Part shown: positions 1 to 7,295 of the stretch, in pieces
Numbering within the stretch: the stretch's first letter is position 1
Layout: each line of letters opens with the position of its first letter
Assembly (NCBI GenBank): GCA_903918555.1
Contig: CAIXEV010000491.1
Span: forward strand, 1-9,381
From: an uncultured bacterium
Lineage (GTDB): Bacteria > Planctomycetota > Phycisphaerae > Phycisphaerales > SM1A02
Reading direction: 5' to 3'
Length of the DNA stretch: 9,381 nucleotides
Program-made: the position numbers and the translations under genes
Notes under the pieces: generated by a model
Databases searched by the model: none
Seen by the model: only the letters and a program-made list of their open reading frames with translations
Told to the model about the DNA's origin: nothing

Positions 1-480
1 GAGCGCGCCCGCATCGGCGCCGAACGCGTTGCGGAGGAGCTCGCACACGACGCCGAGCGGTGTGCCGTTGCCGGCGTAGAGCGCCGGGTCGATGCCCTCG
101 ACCTGCTCGGGCGCGGTCGCGCGCGCGGCGGCGGCGGCCGGGGCGATCGGCTTCGCGTCGACCTTGGCCGTGCGCGACGGGCGCACGACCACGCGTTCGC
201 CCGCGAAGCGCAGCGTCGCGCCCTTGGCGCCCGCGTCCGCGAGCTTCTCGCGCACGGCGGCGATCTCGATCTCGAACGCCTTGTCTGCGCCGCGCGCGAT
301 CTCGACCTCCGCGAAGCGCTGCGCCTCGTCGCCCTTCAGCTCGGCGATGTCGGCGAGCGTGACCGGGTCGCCGGGCGCCACGCGCGCCGACGGACGCAGC
401 GCGATCGTGTCCGCGAGGGTCGTGGACGCGCACGCGAGTGCGGCGGGAAGCGCGAGGAGGATGAGTCGGGCGATGCGCAT
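1..480 (-). CDS. flgA: Flagellar P-ring assembly chaperone FlgA, N-terminal part (3' end outside window)
   Basis: The frame is open from the ATG at 480 to the window edge (160 codons). The N-terminus has a signal peptide: Arg at residues 2 and 5, then a hydrophobic stretch (LILLALPAALACA), with likely cleavage near residues 20-24. The cysteine in ALAC is not in a canonical lipobox. The mature start (TIALRPSARVAPGDPVTLADIAEL) resembles the N-terminal segment of FlgA proteins, where 'V-x-L-x-D-I-A-x-L' is typical. FlgA is a periplasmic chaperone that helps FlgI polymerise into the P-ring around the rod; its conserved SAF domain would lie beyond the window. The gene follows flgG by 43 bp on the same strand and is probably co-transcribed. 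A weak GGAA lies upstream of the start. The assignment rests on N-terminal pattern plus position after flgG, so it is good but not certain. Confidence 0.75.
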   Translation of the reverse strand, partial: MRIARLILLALPAALACASTTLADTIALRPSARVAPGDPVTLADIAELKGDEAQRFAEVEIARGADKAFEIEIAAVREKLADAGAKGATLRFAGERVVVRPSRTAKVDAKPIAPAAAAARATAPEQVEGIDPALYAGNGTPLGVVCELLRNAFGADAGAL

Positions 481-523
481 GGATGGTTCCGTGTCGTGGC
501 GTCAGCTGTTCACGCCGCCTCGA

Positions 524-1330
524 TTACGAGCGGAGATTCGTGATGTTGCGCAGCGTCTCGCTCGACGCCTGGATCACCTGGCTGTTCATCTCGAAGGTGC
601 GCTGGGTCTTGATGAGCGTGACCAGTTCGGTCACCGGATCGGAGTTCGACGCCTCGAGGAAGCCCTGGCGGATGCCGCCGAGGCCATCGAGCGTCGGCTC
701 GCCCTCGAGCGGCTGGCCGCTTGCGAGCGTGGGGATGTAGACATTGTTTCCGACCGTCTCGAGGCCGGATGGATTCACGAAGCGCACGAGGGTGATCTGC
801 CCGAACTCGACCGCGTCGACCTGACCGGGCACGCTGCCGGAGACGATGCCGTCCTGCGAGATGTTCACATCCTGCGCGTTCTCGGGGATCTGGATCTCAG
901 GCTGCAGCCGGTAGCCGGGCGAGTTCGCGAGCACGAGCTGGCCTTCGCTGTTCAGCGTGAAGTTGCCTGCGCGCGTGTAGCCGATGCCTTCGCCGAGATC
1001 CGCGGGCACCTGCAGCTGGAAGAAGCCGTCGCCCTCGATCATCATGTCGTAGGTGAGGCCGGTCGCCTGCGCGGGGCCCTGCTCGAAGTTGATCTGGGTG
1101 CCCGACACCTGCGTGCCGAGACCGACATAGAGGCCCGTCGGGCGCTGCACCGAGTTGCCTGCGGGCAGGCCGGGCTGCGCGAGCTCCTGGTAGAAGAGGT
1201 CCTCGAAGTTGGCGCGCGACGCCTTGAAGCCGGTCGTGTTCGCGTTGGCGATGTTGTTCGCCGTCACATCGAGGCTGATCGAGCAGGCCGACATGCCGGT
1301 CGCTGCGGTGTTGAGTGCGATGTAGCTCAT
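524..1330 (-). CDS. flgG: Flagellar basal-body distal rod protein FlgG
   Basis: FlgG forms the distal rod of the flagellum, crossing the periplasm inside the P- and L-rings; it is exported by the flagellar type III apparatus, and no signal peptide is seen. The product is 268 aa, close to the usual ~260. The N-terminal rod signature is clear (ALNTAATGM at residues 5-13, ANNIANANTTGFKA at 24-37), as is the GDGFF motif (100-104) of the central domain. The C-terminal helix is also typical (GFLEASNSDPVTELVTLI at 223-240, then QRTFEMNSQVIQ). The start is supported by AAGGA seven bases upstream. The gene lies 54 bp after flgF and 43 bp before flgA on the same strand. Together these residues separate FlgG from FlgF, FlgE and FlgC. 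Very confident. Confidence 0.97.
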   Translation of the reverse strand: MSYIALNTAATGMSACSISLDVTANNIANANTTGFKASRANFEDLFYQELAQPGLPAGNSVQRPTGLYVGLGTQVSGTQINFEQGPAQATGLTYDMMIEGDGFFQLQVPADLGEGIGYTRAGNFTLNSEGQLVLANSPGYRLQPEIQIPENAQDVNISQDGIVSGSVPGQVDAVEFGQITLVRFVNPSGLETVGNNVYIPTLASGQPLEGEPTLDGLGGIRQGFLEASNSDPVTELVTLIKTQRTFEMNSQVIQASSETLRNITNLRS

Positions 1331-1384
1331 CGAGGTGTCCTTTTCGTCGTGGCCGCGGTCGCGGCGAGTTGGGTCGTGGAGCGA

Positions 1385-2164
1385 TCAGGCGAAGCGGCCG
1401 AGCACATCGACGAGCCGGCCCGTCAGCTGGTCCTGGTACTGCATGAGCTTGGTGGAGAACTCGATTCCGCGCGAGACCTTCACGAGGTCCGCGAGCGCGA
1501 GCACCGCGTCGACGGTGCTCTCCTCGAGGGCGCCTTGCTTCACGCCGGTGTCTGCGGGCGCCGCGGCGGTCTGGCCGCCAAGCACGCGCATGAGGTCGCG
1601 TCCTTCCTTGCGGAGGTTCGCCTTGTCGGTTGGCATCACGAGCGCGAGGCGACCGACTTCGTTGCCCGACTGGAACACGCGGCCGGTGCCGTCGATGACG
1701 AGGTCGGGGTCTTCCGCGTCGAGCACGATCGGGTTGCCGTCGATGCCCTGCACGGTCGCGCCGCTGCCGGCGAGGGCGAGGCGGCTGTCCTTGTCGCGGA
1801 CGAGCTCGCCGGCGCGGGTCACGAACGCATCGCGCGTGCCGCTGACGGCCGGGTTCTGGACGAGGAGGAATCCATCGCCTTCGAGCGCGATGTCGAGGCT
1901 GCGACCCGTCTGGCGGAGGGCGCCCTGGCGGAGGTCGATGCCGGTCGGCTTGAAGAGCTTGCCTCCGCCGAGGGCGTCGAGCGCGCGGTTCGCGTCGTGG
2001 TAGACGCCGCCGTTCTCGAGGTTCTCCGCCCGGCGCGCCTCGAGGTTGAGGTAGTCGGCCTTGAAGCCCACGGTCTGCGCGTTCGCGAGGTTGTTCGCGA
2101 TGGTGTCGAGACGGCGCATGCCCGTCACGACTCCGGCGGTGGCAAGGTGGAATCCGTAGTTCAT
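1385..2164 (-). CDS. flgF: Flagellar basal-body rod protein FlgF
   Basis: FlgF is a proximal rod subunit between FlgB/FlgC and FlgG. The product is 259 aa. It has the N-terminal rod motif (ANNLANAQTVGFKAD at residues 23-37), the central GDGFL motif (96-100), and a C-terminal rod helix (GALEESTVDAVLALADLVKVSRGIEFSTKLMQYQ) that is less canonical than FlgG's. Its position directly before flgG and its divergence from FlgG favour FlgF over a second FlgG. I chose the ATG at 2164, not an in-frame start at 2233, because the protein family begins with M-x-Y/x-G. This start also forms an ATGA overlap with the stop of the upstream gene, and GGAG lies seven bases upstream. The overlap suggests translational coupling. 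Highly confident in the rod-protein family, slightly less in FlgF over another rod paralogue. Confidence 0.92.
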   Translation of the reverse strand: MNYGFHLATAGVVTGMRRLDTIANNLANAQTVGFKADYLNLEARRAENLENGGVYHDANRALDALGGGKLFKPTGIDLRQGALRQTGRSLDIALEGDGFLLVQNPAVSGTRDAFVTRAGELVRDKDSRLALAGSGATVQGIDGNPIVLDAEDPDLVIDGTGRVFQSGNEVGRLALVMPTDKANLRKEGRDLMRVLGGQTAAAPADTGVKQGALEESTVDAVLALADLVKVSRGIEFSTKLMQYQDQLTGRLVDVLGRFA

Positions 2165-2580
2165 GCGAGCGCTCCGTCGCCCGAGGAGGCAATCGGCGCG
2201 CCAGCCTCCGCGGTCGCGGGGTGGAAGCGCCACACGAAGCTGGGCGAGCGGGCGGTGGCGGGGATCACGCAGCCTTCGTCTGACGCGGTGGCGGCGGCGA
2301 GGTCCGCGAAGAGCGGGTCGTGGGGGCGCTGGGTGGGGGTGCGGGCCGACTGGGCGGCGTTGCGGGCGGCGCGAAGGAGTTCGGCGGCCTGGGAGCGCTG
2401 CAGGAGCGCATAGGCGCTGCGGGTTCGGTCTTCGGCTGCGGCGAGGCGTGCGGCGCGCGCAATCGCTGCGCCCACCAGATCAAGCGAGGGCAAATCCTGC
2501 CGATCAGTGCGCGAGGGGCCGCGCTCCGCGGAAATCACGCGGAAAACGAACGAATTGGCGGCTGACTGGGCGTCTGGCAT
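2161..2580 (-). CDS. Hypothetical 139-aa protein, first gene of the flagellar rod operon
   Basis: I do not recognise this gene. It is supported by a near-ideal ribosome binding site (AAGGAG, six bases before the ATG at 2580) and by its stop codon overlapping the flgF start as ATGA. The product (MPDAQSAANSFVFRVISAER...) has no signal peptide or membrane segment. A central alanine/arginine-rich region (about residues 44-92, VGAAIARAARLAAAEDRTRSAYALLQRSQAAELLRAARNAAQ) is probably helical and could form a coiled coil. The C-terminal third is rich in Pro, Ser and Ala with aromatic FVWRFHP, and looks disordered. Context suggests a flagellar accessory role, but nothing in the sequence shows this. 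A longer reading up to 2841 exists; I reject it because its extra residues have poor codon character and no comparable ribosome binding site. Confidence 0.65.
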   Translation of the reverse strand: MPDAQSAANSFVFRVISAERGPSRTDRQDLPSLDLVGAAIARAARLAAAEDRTRSAYALLQRSQAAELLRAARNAAQSARTPTQRPHDPLFADLAAATASDEGCVIPATARSPSFVWRFHPATAEAGAPIASSGDGALA

Positions 2581-2586
2581 GCGGCA

Positions 2587-2592
2587 CTCCTT
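2587..2592 (-). promoter_or_regulatory. Ribosome binding site fixing the start of the 139-aa gene
   Basis: AAGGAG on the minus strand, six bases before the ATG at 2580. It decides between this start and the longer in-frame readings that begin near 2841, which have nothing comparable. Confidence 0.8.
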
Positions 2593-2606
2593 GCCTGTTG
2601 TTGGCG

Positions 2607-2625
2607 CCGCGACCTCCTGTCGCGG
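2607..2625 (-). promoter_or_regulatory. Hairpin in the flagellar operon leader, Shine-Dalgarno-like loop
   Basis: On the minus strand a perfect 7-bp stem (CCGCGAC / GTCGCGG) encloses the 5-base loop AGGAG. It ends 27 bases before the ATG of the 139-aa gene. The structure is seen in the sequence; a regulatory role is only a guess. No start codon lies at the right distance after this AGGAGG, so it is not itself a ribosome binding site for a gene I can see. Confidence 0.35.
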
Positions 2626-2842
2626 GCGTCTCTGGCATGACATGCAAGCCGCGTGCCCGTCCTCGGCGGGGCTCGCGTGGGCTGCGGGCGAGTCCCCCTG
2701 CAACCCACCGAGGTGACGAGATGAACACCGATTGGTGGAATTTCGGGTCGCCACCGCGATCTTTCGCGCGAGTTCGACCCGTATGCCGATTCTTGAGGAC
2801 CTGTCGATGTCGCTCGACTCACCCGTGAACCCTGAGAGCAAT

Positions 2843-2856
2843 TCAAGTCAACTTGA
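2843..2856. repeat. Short inverted repeat TCAAGT-CA-ACTTGA
   Basis: A 6-bp perfect inverted repeat with a 2-base spacer, in the divergent region upstream of the recombinase gene. The size and symmetry fit a dimeric regulator's operator, and TTGACT lies in it on both strands. No -10 box follows at a proper distance on either strand, so function is unproven. Confidence 0.3.
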
Positions 2857-2893
2857 CTCTGTTGGCTCCGCGGTTCGTTGGACGCTCGGCAAC

Positions 2894-2929
2894 CTCGACC
2901 AGGCTTTCGACCAGGCTCTCGATGAAGCG
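2894..2929 (+). repeat. Three tandem 12-bp units
   Basis: Two near-identical 12-bp units (CTCGACCAGGCT, TTCGACCAGGCT) are followed by a third, degenerate unit (CTCGATGAAGCG). In the frame of the ATG at 2807 they read LDQA-FDQA-LDEA, a regular amphipathic pattern with G/C-rich third positions. In the recombinase frame they read as RLSTRLSMKR, which is less protein-like. The repeat overlaps one possible recombinase start (ATG at 2922). Confidence 0.5.
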
Positions 2930-4115
2930 TTCCGAACCTGCACCACCATCCATGCCGTCCTCCGCGACGAGCTCGGCCGCGCCGCCGGTCCCGAAGGCGT
3001 CAGCCAAGAAGCCAGCGGGGGAGAGCAAGGGAGCGTCGCTGCTGAAGTCCGCCGCTTCCGCTCCTGCGAAGGGCCGATCGCGGACGGTGAACCTGGCGAA
3101 GGCCTCTGTGCTCGCGAAGGCGTCTGTGCTCGCGAAGGCCCCGCGGGCACGAACTCGTAAGGCCGCTTCGGCAGGCGCCGCGCCCCGCGGCACGGCGGAG
3201 TCGAGCGGCTTCGCTTCCGCCCTCAGCCGCTTCAACGCCTACATCCGCATCGAGTGCGGCCTCGCCCGCGCCACGCTGGAGGCCTACGGCCGCGACCTCG
3301 ACGACCTCGTCGGCGACCTCTCCGCGCGCGGCGTCACGACGCCCGCCGCCGTCGAGCCCGCGCACCTCGTCGAGCATGTGCGGTTTCTCTCGCGCGAACG
3401 CGGCCTCGACCCCGCCACGATCGTGCGCCATGTCTCGACCGTGCGCGTCTTCTTCCGATTCCTGCACGCGAGCAACCTCATCGCGCAGAACCCCGCGCGG
3501 CTCCTCGAGCGGCCGACGAAGTGGCGCAAGCTGCCCGATGTCATTTCGCCCGCGCAGATGAAGAAGCTCGTCGAGGCGCCGACGCCCGACAACAGCGACC
3601 TCTGGGAGCGCGACCGCGCGATCCTCGAGCTCATGTACGCGGCCGGTCTGCGCGCGAGCGAGGTCGGGTCGGTGCGGCTCAACCAGTGGTTTCCGACGAT
3701 CGCGTCGCTCCATGTCGTTGGCAAGGGCTCGAAGCAGCGCGTGGTCCCCGTCGGCATGCTTGCCGCGCAGGCGCTCACGCGGTGGCTCGAAGCCGTCCGC
3801 CCCGGCATCGTGCAGGGTGACGAGGCGCGCGCCGACCATCGGCTCTTCGTCTCGAACCGCGGCCGGCCGCTCGAGCGCGTGGCGGTCTGGATGCTCGTCA
3901 AGAAGTACGCGGCGGCTGCGGGCCTCCACAATGTGCACCCGCATGTCCTGCGCCACAGCTTCGCGACCGACCTCCTCCGCGGCGGGTGCGACCTCCGGAC
4001 GGTGCAGGAGTTCCTCGGCCACTCGAGCGTCGTCACCACGCAGATCTACACGCATGTGGACAAGTCGCGGCTGCGCGAGACGGTGACGCGGTTCCATCCG
4101 CGGTTCGACCGCTGA
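2922..4115 (+). CDS. XerC/XerD-type tyrosine recombinase with basic N-terminal tail
   Basis: XerC and XerD act as a pair at the dif site with FtsK to resolve chromosome dimers. From the ATG at 2922 the product is 397 aa, against ~300 for most Xer proteins. The extra length is a Lys/Ala/Ser-rich, probably disordered tail of about 95 residues. Next come the SAM-like core-binding domain (about 96-190, with ATLEAYGRDLDDL) and the catalytic domain. All catalytic residues are visible: Arg244 (YAAGLRASE), Lys268 (VGKGSKQR), His341 and Arg344 (HVLRHSFATDLL), His367 (LGHSS) and nucleophile Tyr376 (TTQIYTHVD). The domain layout fits XerD slightly better than XerC, but I cannot decide. The start is uncertain: ATG 2922 has AGG six bases upstream, ATG 2952 and TTG 2853 are alternatives. 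It is followed 49 bp later by zwf. It looks housekeeping and shows no sign of being linked to the insert further downstream. Confidence 0.93.
   Translation: MKRSEPAPPSMPSSATSSAAPPVPKASAKKPAGESKGASLLKSAASAPAKGRSRTVNLAKASVLAKASVLAKAPRARTRKAASAGAAPRGTAESSGFASALSRFNAYIRIECGLARATLEAYGRDLDDLVGDLSARGVTTPAAVEPAHLVEHVRFLSRERGLDPATIVRHVSTVRVFFRFLHASNLIAQNPARLLERPTKWRKLPDVISPAQMKKLVEAPTPDNSDLWERDRAILELMYAAGLRASEVGSVRLNQWFPTIASLHVVGKGSKQRVVPVGMLAAQALTRWLEAVRPGIVQGDEARADHRLFVSNRGRPLERVAVWMLVKKYAAAAGLHNVHPHVLRHSFATDLLRGGCDLRTVQEFLGHSSVVTTQIYTHVDKSRLRETVTRFHPRFDR
3096..3140 (+). repeat. 18-bp tandem repeat in the recombinase tail
   Basis: Two 18-bp units (3096-3113 and 3114-3131) differ at one base and are followed by half of a third (3132-3140). 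In frame they give AKASVL-AKASVL-AKA in the basic tail. The unit is a multiple of three, so changes in copy number would leave the frame intact. This fits slippage in a disordered tail under weak length constraint. Confidence 0.9.
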
Positions 4116-4137
4116 TTTCCCGCCCCATCGCGTGCAT

Positions 4138-4153
4138 GGAGGCGGTAGCCTCC
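4138..4153 (+). promoter_or_regulatory. Perfect 6-bp-stem hairpin just upstream of zwf
   Basis: GGAGGC-GGTA-GCCTCC lies 12-27 bases before the zwf ATG. If transcribed, it would pair up GGAGG, the only Shine-Dalgarno-like sequence nearby. It also contains GGTAGCCT, similar to a motif before pgl (GGTACTCT), so it may instead be part of a promoter -10 region. Both readings are inference. Confidence 0.35.
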
Positions 4154-4164
4154 CGCGAAGCCAC

Positions 4165-5676
<1,512 letters not shown>

Positions 5677-5731
5677 ATCCGCGACTGGGACGGTCGGGTA
5701 CTCTGTACGGATCGCCTTCCGCGAGGCCCGT

Positions 5732-6523
5732 ATGAGCGACGACGAGACCGGACCGTACAAGATCCTCGACGAGATGCCGCCCACGCCGCGGCTGCCGGGC
5801 TCCGTGTCGCTGTTCGACCACGCCGACGGCGCGATCGACGCGATTGGACTCGACATCGTCAACCAGGCGAAGGCGTGCGTGCGCAGCTTCGGCGACTTCC
5901 ACCTCGCGCTCTCGGGCGGCTCGACGCCGATGCCGCTCTACCAGCGCATGATGATCGACCCCGCGTTCCGCGACATGCCGTGGCGGCGCACGCATCTTTG
6001 GATCGTCGACGAGCGCTGCGTGCCGTTCGAGGACGAGCGCTCGAACTACAGGCAGATCGCGGAGCTGATCGTCGACCACTCGGGGATCCCACGCTCGCAG
6101 GTGCATCCGATCCATGCGTACGAGCCCGACGCAGACCGGCTCTACGAGGACGAACTGCGCGAGACGCTCGGCTGGCGCGAGAAAGGGCACGACCGCCTCG
6201 ACTTCGTGCTGCTCGGGATGGGCGACGACGGCCACACCGCGGGCCTCTTCCCGCATTCGGACGCGCTGCGCGTCGACGACCGCTTCGCGTGCTTCAACCG
6301 CGGCCCGCAGGTCACGCCGCCAGACCGCGTGACGATGACATACCCGCTCATCAACAGCGCGCGCTTCATCGGCATCCTCGTGCTCGGCAAGAAGAAGGCG
6401 CACATGGTGCACCGCATCGCGACGGGCGCCGACCCCGTGCGCGACATCCCGATCAAGGGCGTAAGCCCGATCGGCGGCGAACAGCGCTGGTACCTCGACA
6501 GCGACGCCGCGCGATGGGGGTGA
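5732..6523 (+). CDS. pgl: 6-phosphogluconolactonase (Pgl / DevB family)
   Basis: Hydrolyses 6-phosphogluconolactone, the product of the preceding zwf gene, to 6-phosphogluconate in the cytoplasm. The product is 263 aa, typical for the family. Motifs: LSGGSTP (residues 60-66, phosphate binding), IVDERCVPFEDERSNYR (91-107) and GMGDDGHTAGLFP (162-174) with the catalytic-region histidine. The ATG at 5732 has GAGG five bases upstream. The 55-bp gap to zwf carries GGTACTCT (5697-5704), which could be a promoter -10 region, so pgl may be transcribed both with zwf and by itself. The last ~104 bp, coding roughly residues 227-261, are duplicated at 6741-6844. The stop lies 8 bp from the stop of a convergent helicase gene fragment. 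Confidence 0.96.
   Translation: MSDDETGPYKILDEMPPTPRLPGSVSLFDHADGAIDAIGLDIVNQAKACVRSFGDFHLALSGGSTPMPLYQRMMIDPAFRDMPWRRTHLWIVDERCVPFEDERSNYRQIAELIVDHSGIPRSQVHPIHAYEPDADRLYEDELRETLGWREKGHDRLDFVLLGMGDDGHTAGLFPHSDALRVDDRFACFNRGPQVTPPDRVTMTYPLINSARFIGILVLGKKKAHMVHRIATGADPVRDIPIKGVSPIGGEQRWYLDSDAARWG
6411..6514 (+). repeat. pgl 3'-end duplicated segment (source copy)
   Basis: This stretch aligns without gaps to 6741-6844 at an offset of 330. By eye I count about ten mismatches, including 30 consecutive identical bases (6451-6480 against 6781-6810). Similarity stops about 7 bp before the pgl stop codon. Confidence 0.93.
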
Positions 6524-6531
6524 GTGCGGCG

Positions 6532-6738
6532 TCAGCGGGCGCGCGGGCTGGCCGCCGCCGGCTGCAGCGCGTCGCGCAGGAAGCGCGAGCGCGACTCCTC
6601 GTCGCCGCAGCTGGCGAAGCATGCGGTGCGCGCGCGGCCCTGCGTGGTGTCGACTTCGGCGAGGCGCGTCTCGAGTTCGGCGAGCGGGCAGCGCGCTGCG
6701 CGCGCGAAGTCCTCGAGCACCTCGTAGGCGCGCATGAT
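6532..6738 (-). pseudogene. Truncated, internally deleted copy of the UvrD-family helicase 3' end
   Basis: The minus-strand frame reads EDFARAARCPLAELETRLAEVDTTQGRA, then RTACFASCGDEESRSRFLRDALQPAAASPRAR and stop. This matches the helicase gene at 8991-9381 on both sides of a missing piece. Positions 6535-6627 align with 8991-9083 and 6628-6717 with 9297-9381, at roughly 93-94% identity over the clearly alignable parts by eye. The 213 bases at 9084-9296 (71 codons, carrying helicase motifs V and VI) are missing. The 10-bp sequence GCGCGCGCGG occurs at both deletion ends in the intact gene and once here (6628-6637). The frame is still open, but the fragment has no helicase core, and upstream it runs into antisense pgl sequence. 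It is a relic rather than a working gene. Confidence 0.88.
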
Positions 6739-6740
6739 CC

Positions 6741-6844
6741 CCCGCATCGCGACGGGCGCAGATCTTGTGCGCGAGATCCCGATCAAGGGCGTAAGCCCGA
6801 TCGGCGGCGAGCAGCGCTGGTACCTCGACGGCGACGCTCCGCGT
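6741..6844 (+). pseudogene. Second copy of the pgl 3' end
   Basis: Translated in the pgl frame it gives RIATGADLVREIPIKGVSPIGGEQRWYLDGDAPR, against RIATGADPVRDIPIKGVSPIGGEQRWYLDSDAAR in intact pgl. It has no lactonase active-site motifs and no start of its own, so it cannot encode an enzyme. The frame reads on to a stop at 6985 through unrelated sequence. Weaker similarity to pgl (AGGCGC-CATG) extends to about 6726, so the breakpoint with the helicase fragment lies within 6726-6741, perhaps at this microhomology. Confidence 0.88.
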
Positions 6845-7295
6845 TCCTGGACGCGCCACGCGGCTGCTTCGGATCCCTGCGCCCCCGTGGCAGACTGTCT
6901 GGCGCGATGCATGGACCTCTCGGCATCCCGCGCGGCTGCCCCGTCGCCGGAACTGGTCGCGCAAACACCTCCGATGTTCAATTGACAGTATCTTGCGACC
7001 AATATGCTTGACAAAGAAGGGTGGGTAGCTTGGACTCGCTGACTGTGGCCGCAGGGCGCGGAAAAGTGTTCTCTTTCGAATTGATACGAGGAAAATCCAT
7101 GCGTTGCTTGAGGCGCGAACCGAACTCTCCCGCGCCTGCTACTCGCGCGTCATCAGTTCGGTCAATCTGGAGACTCTGGACATGCGATTCAGCCCAGGCT
7201 GTCAGGAATGCGAGATACAAGGCGACGTGGGCCTTGAGCAGCTTGGTTGGCAGACTGGTGCTGGTTGAGAATCATCGATTTCAAGGAGTCTGGCC
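6845..7295. other. Gene-poor leader before the 557-aa gene, with ambiguous short frames
   Basis: No firm gene is seen here. GGCAGACT (6889-6896) stands ten bases before an ATG at 6907 that opens only a 34-codon frame. Two TTGACA boxes lie at 6982-6987 and 7008-7013; TATGCT (7003-7008) follows the first at a short 15-base spacing. From 7029 to 7268 one frame is open, with a protein-like sequence (HALLEARTELSRACYSRVISSVNLETLDMRFSPGCQ in part); its possible starts are TTG 7104 and ATG 7182. A competing frame starts at ATG 7099 with GAGGA six bases upstream and ends at 7299, overlapping the TTG at 7296 by 4 bases (66 codons), but it has poorer codon use (AGG, AGA, TCA). One of these may be a small gene, or this may be a decayed gene with a frameshift. 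Confidence 0.4.
7283..7288 (+). promoter_or_regulatory. Ribosome binding site for a TTG start
   Basis: AAGGAG, seven bases before the TTG at 7296. It is the reason for choosing a TTG start for the 557-aa gene. Confidence 0.75.

Larger units (their letters stand above)
2581..2921. other. Divergent intergenic/leader region between flagellar operon and xerC/D
   Basis: About 340 bases separate the two divergent start codons. The region should hold the flagellar operon promoter (minus) and the recombinase promoter (plus), but I could not identify a convincing sigma70, sigma54 or sigma28 promoter for either. It contains a 7-bp-stem hairpin (2607-2625), an inverted repeat GCATG-A-CATGC near 2635-2645, and a 6-bp inverted repeat at 2843-2856. 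On the plus strand it also has an ATG at 2721 with GAGG upstream that opens only a 35-codon frame, and an ATG at 2807 with GAGGA upstream that opens a 117-codon frame overlapping the recombinase gene (to 3160). I do not call either as a gene; the second is discussed as a finding. Confidence 0.5.

Noticed and set aside
92..2413. A 773-codon open frame on the plus strand
   Set aside because: It lies antisense to flgA, flgG, flgF and the 139-aa gene, which have clear family motifs. Its Arg/Ala/Glu/Val-rich product is the usual mirror of GC-rich genes.
2633..2648. A sigma54-like TGGCATG...GCAA promoter
   Set aside because: The GG and GC pairs are two bases too close for a -24/-12 promoter, and it reads on the plus strand, away from the flagellar operon.
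2785..2793. GCCGATTC as a flagellar sigma28 -10 box
   Set aside because: It reads on the plus strand, there is no TAAA-type -35 at the right spacing, and the flagellar genes are on the other strand.
2922..4115. The recombinase as an integrase that moved the insert at 6845-8990
   Set aside because: It is 2.7 kb away, separated by housekeeping genes, matches the Xer type closely, and shares no border with the insert.
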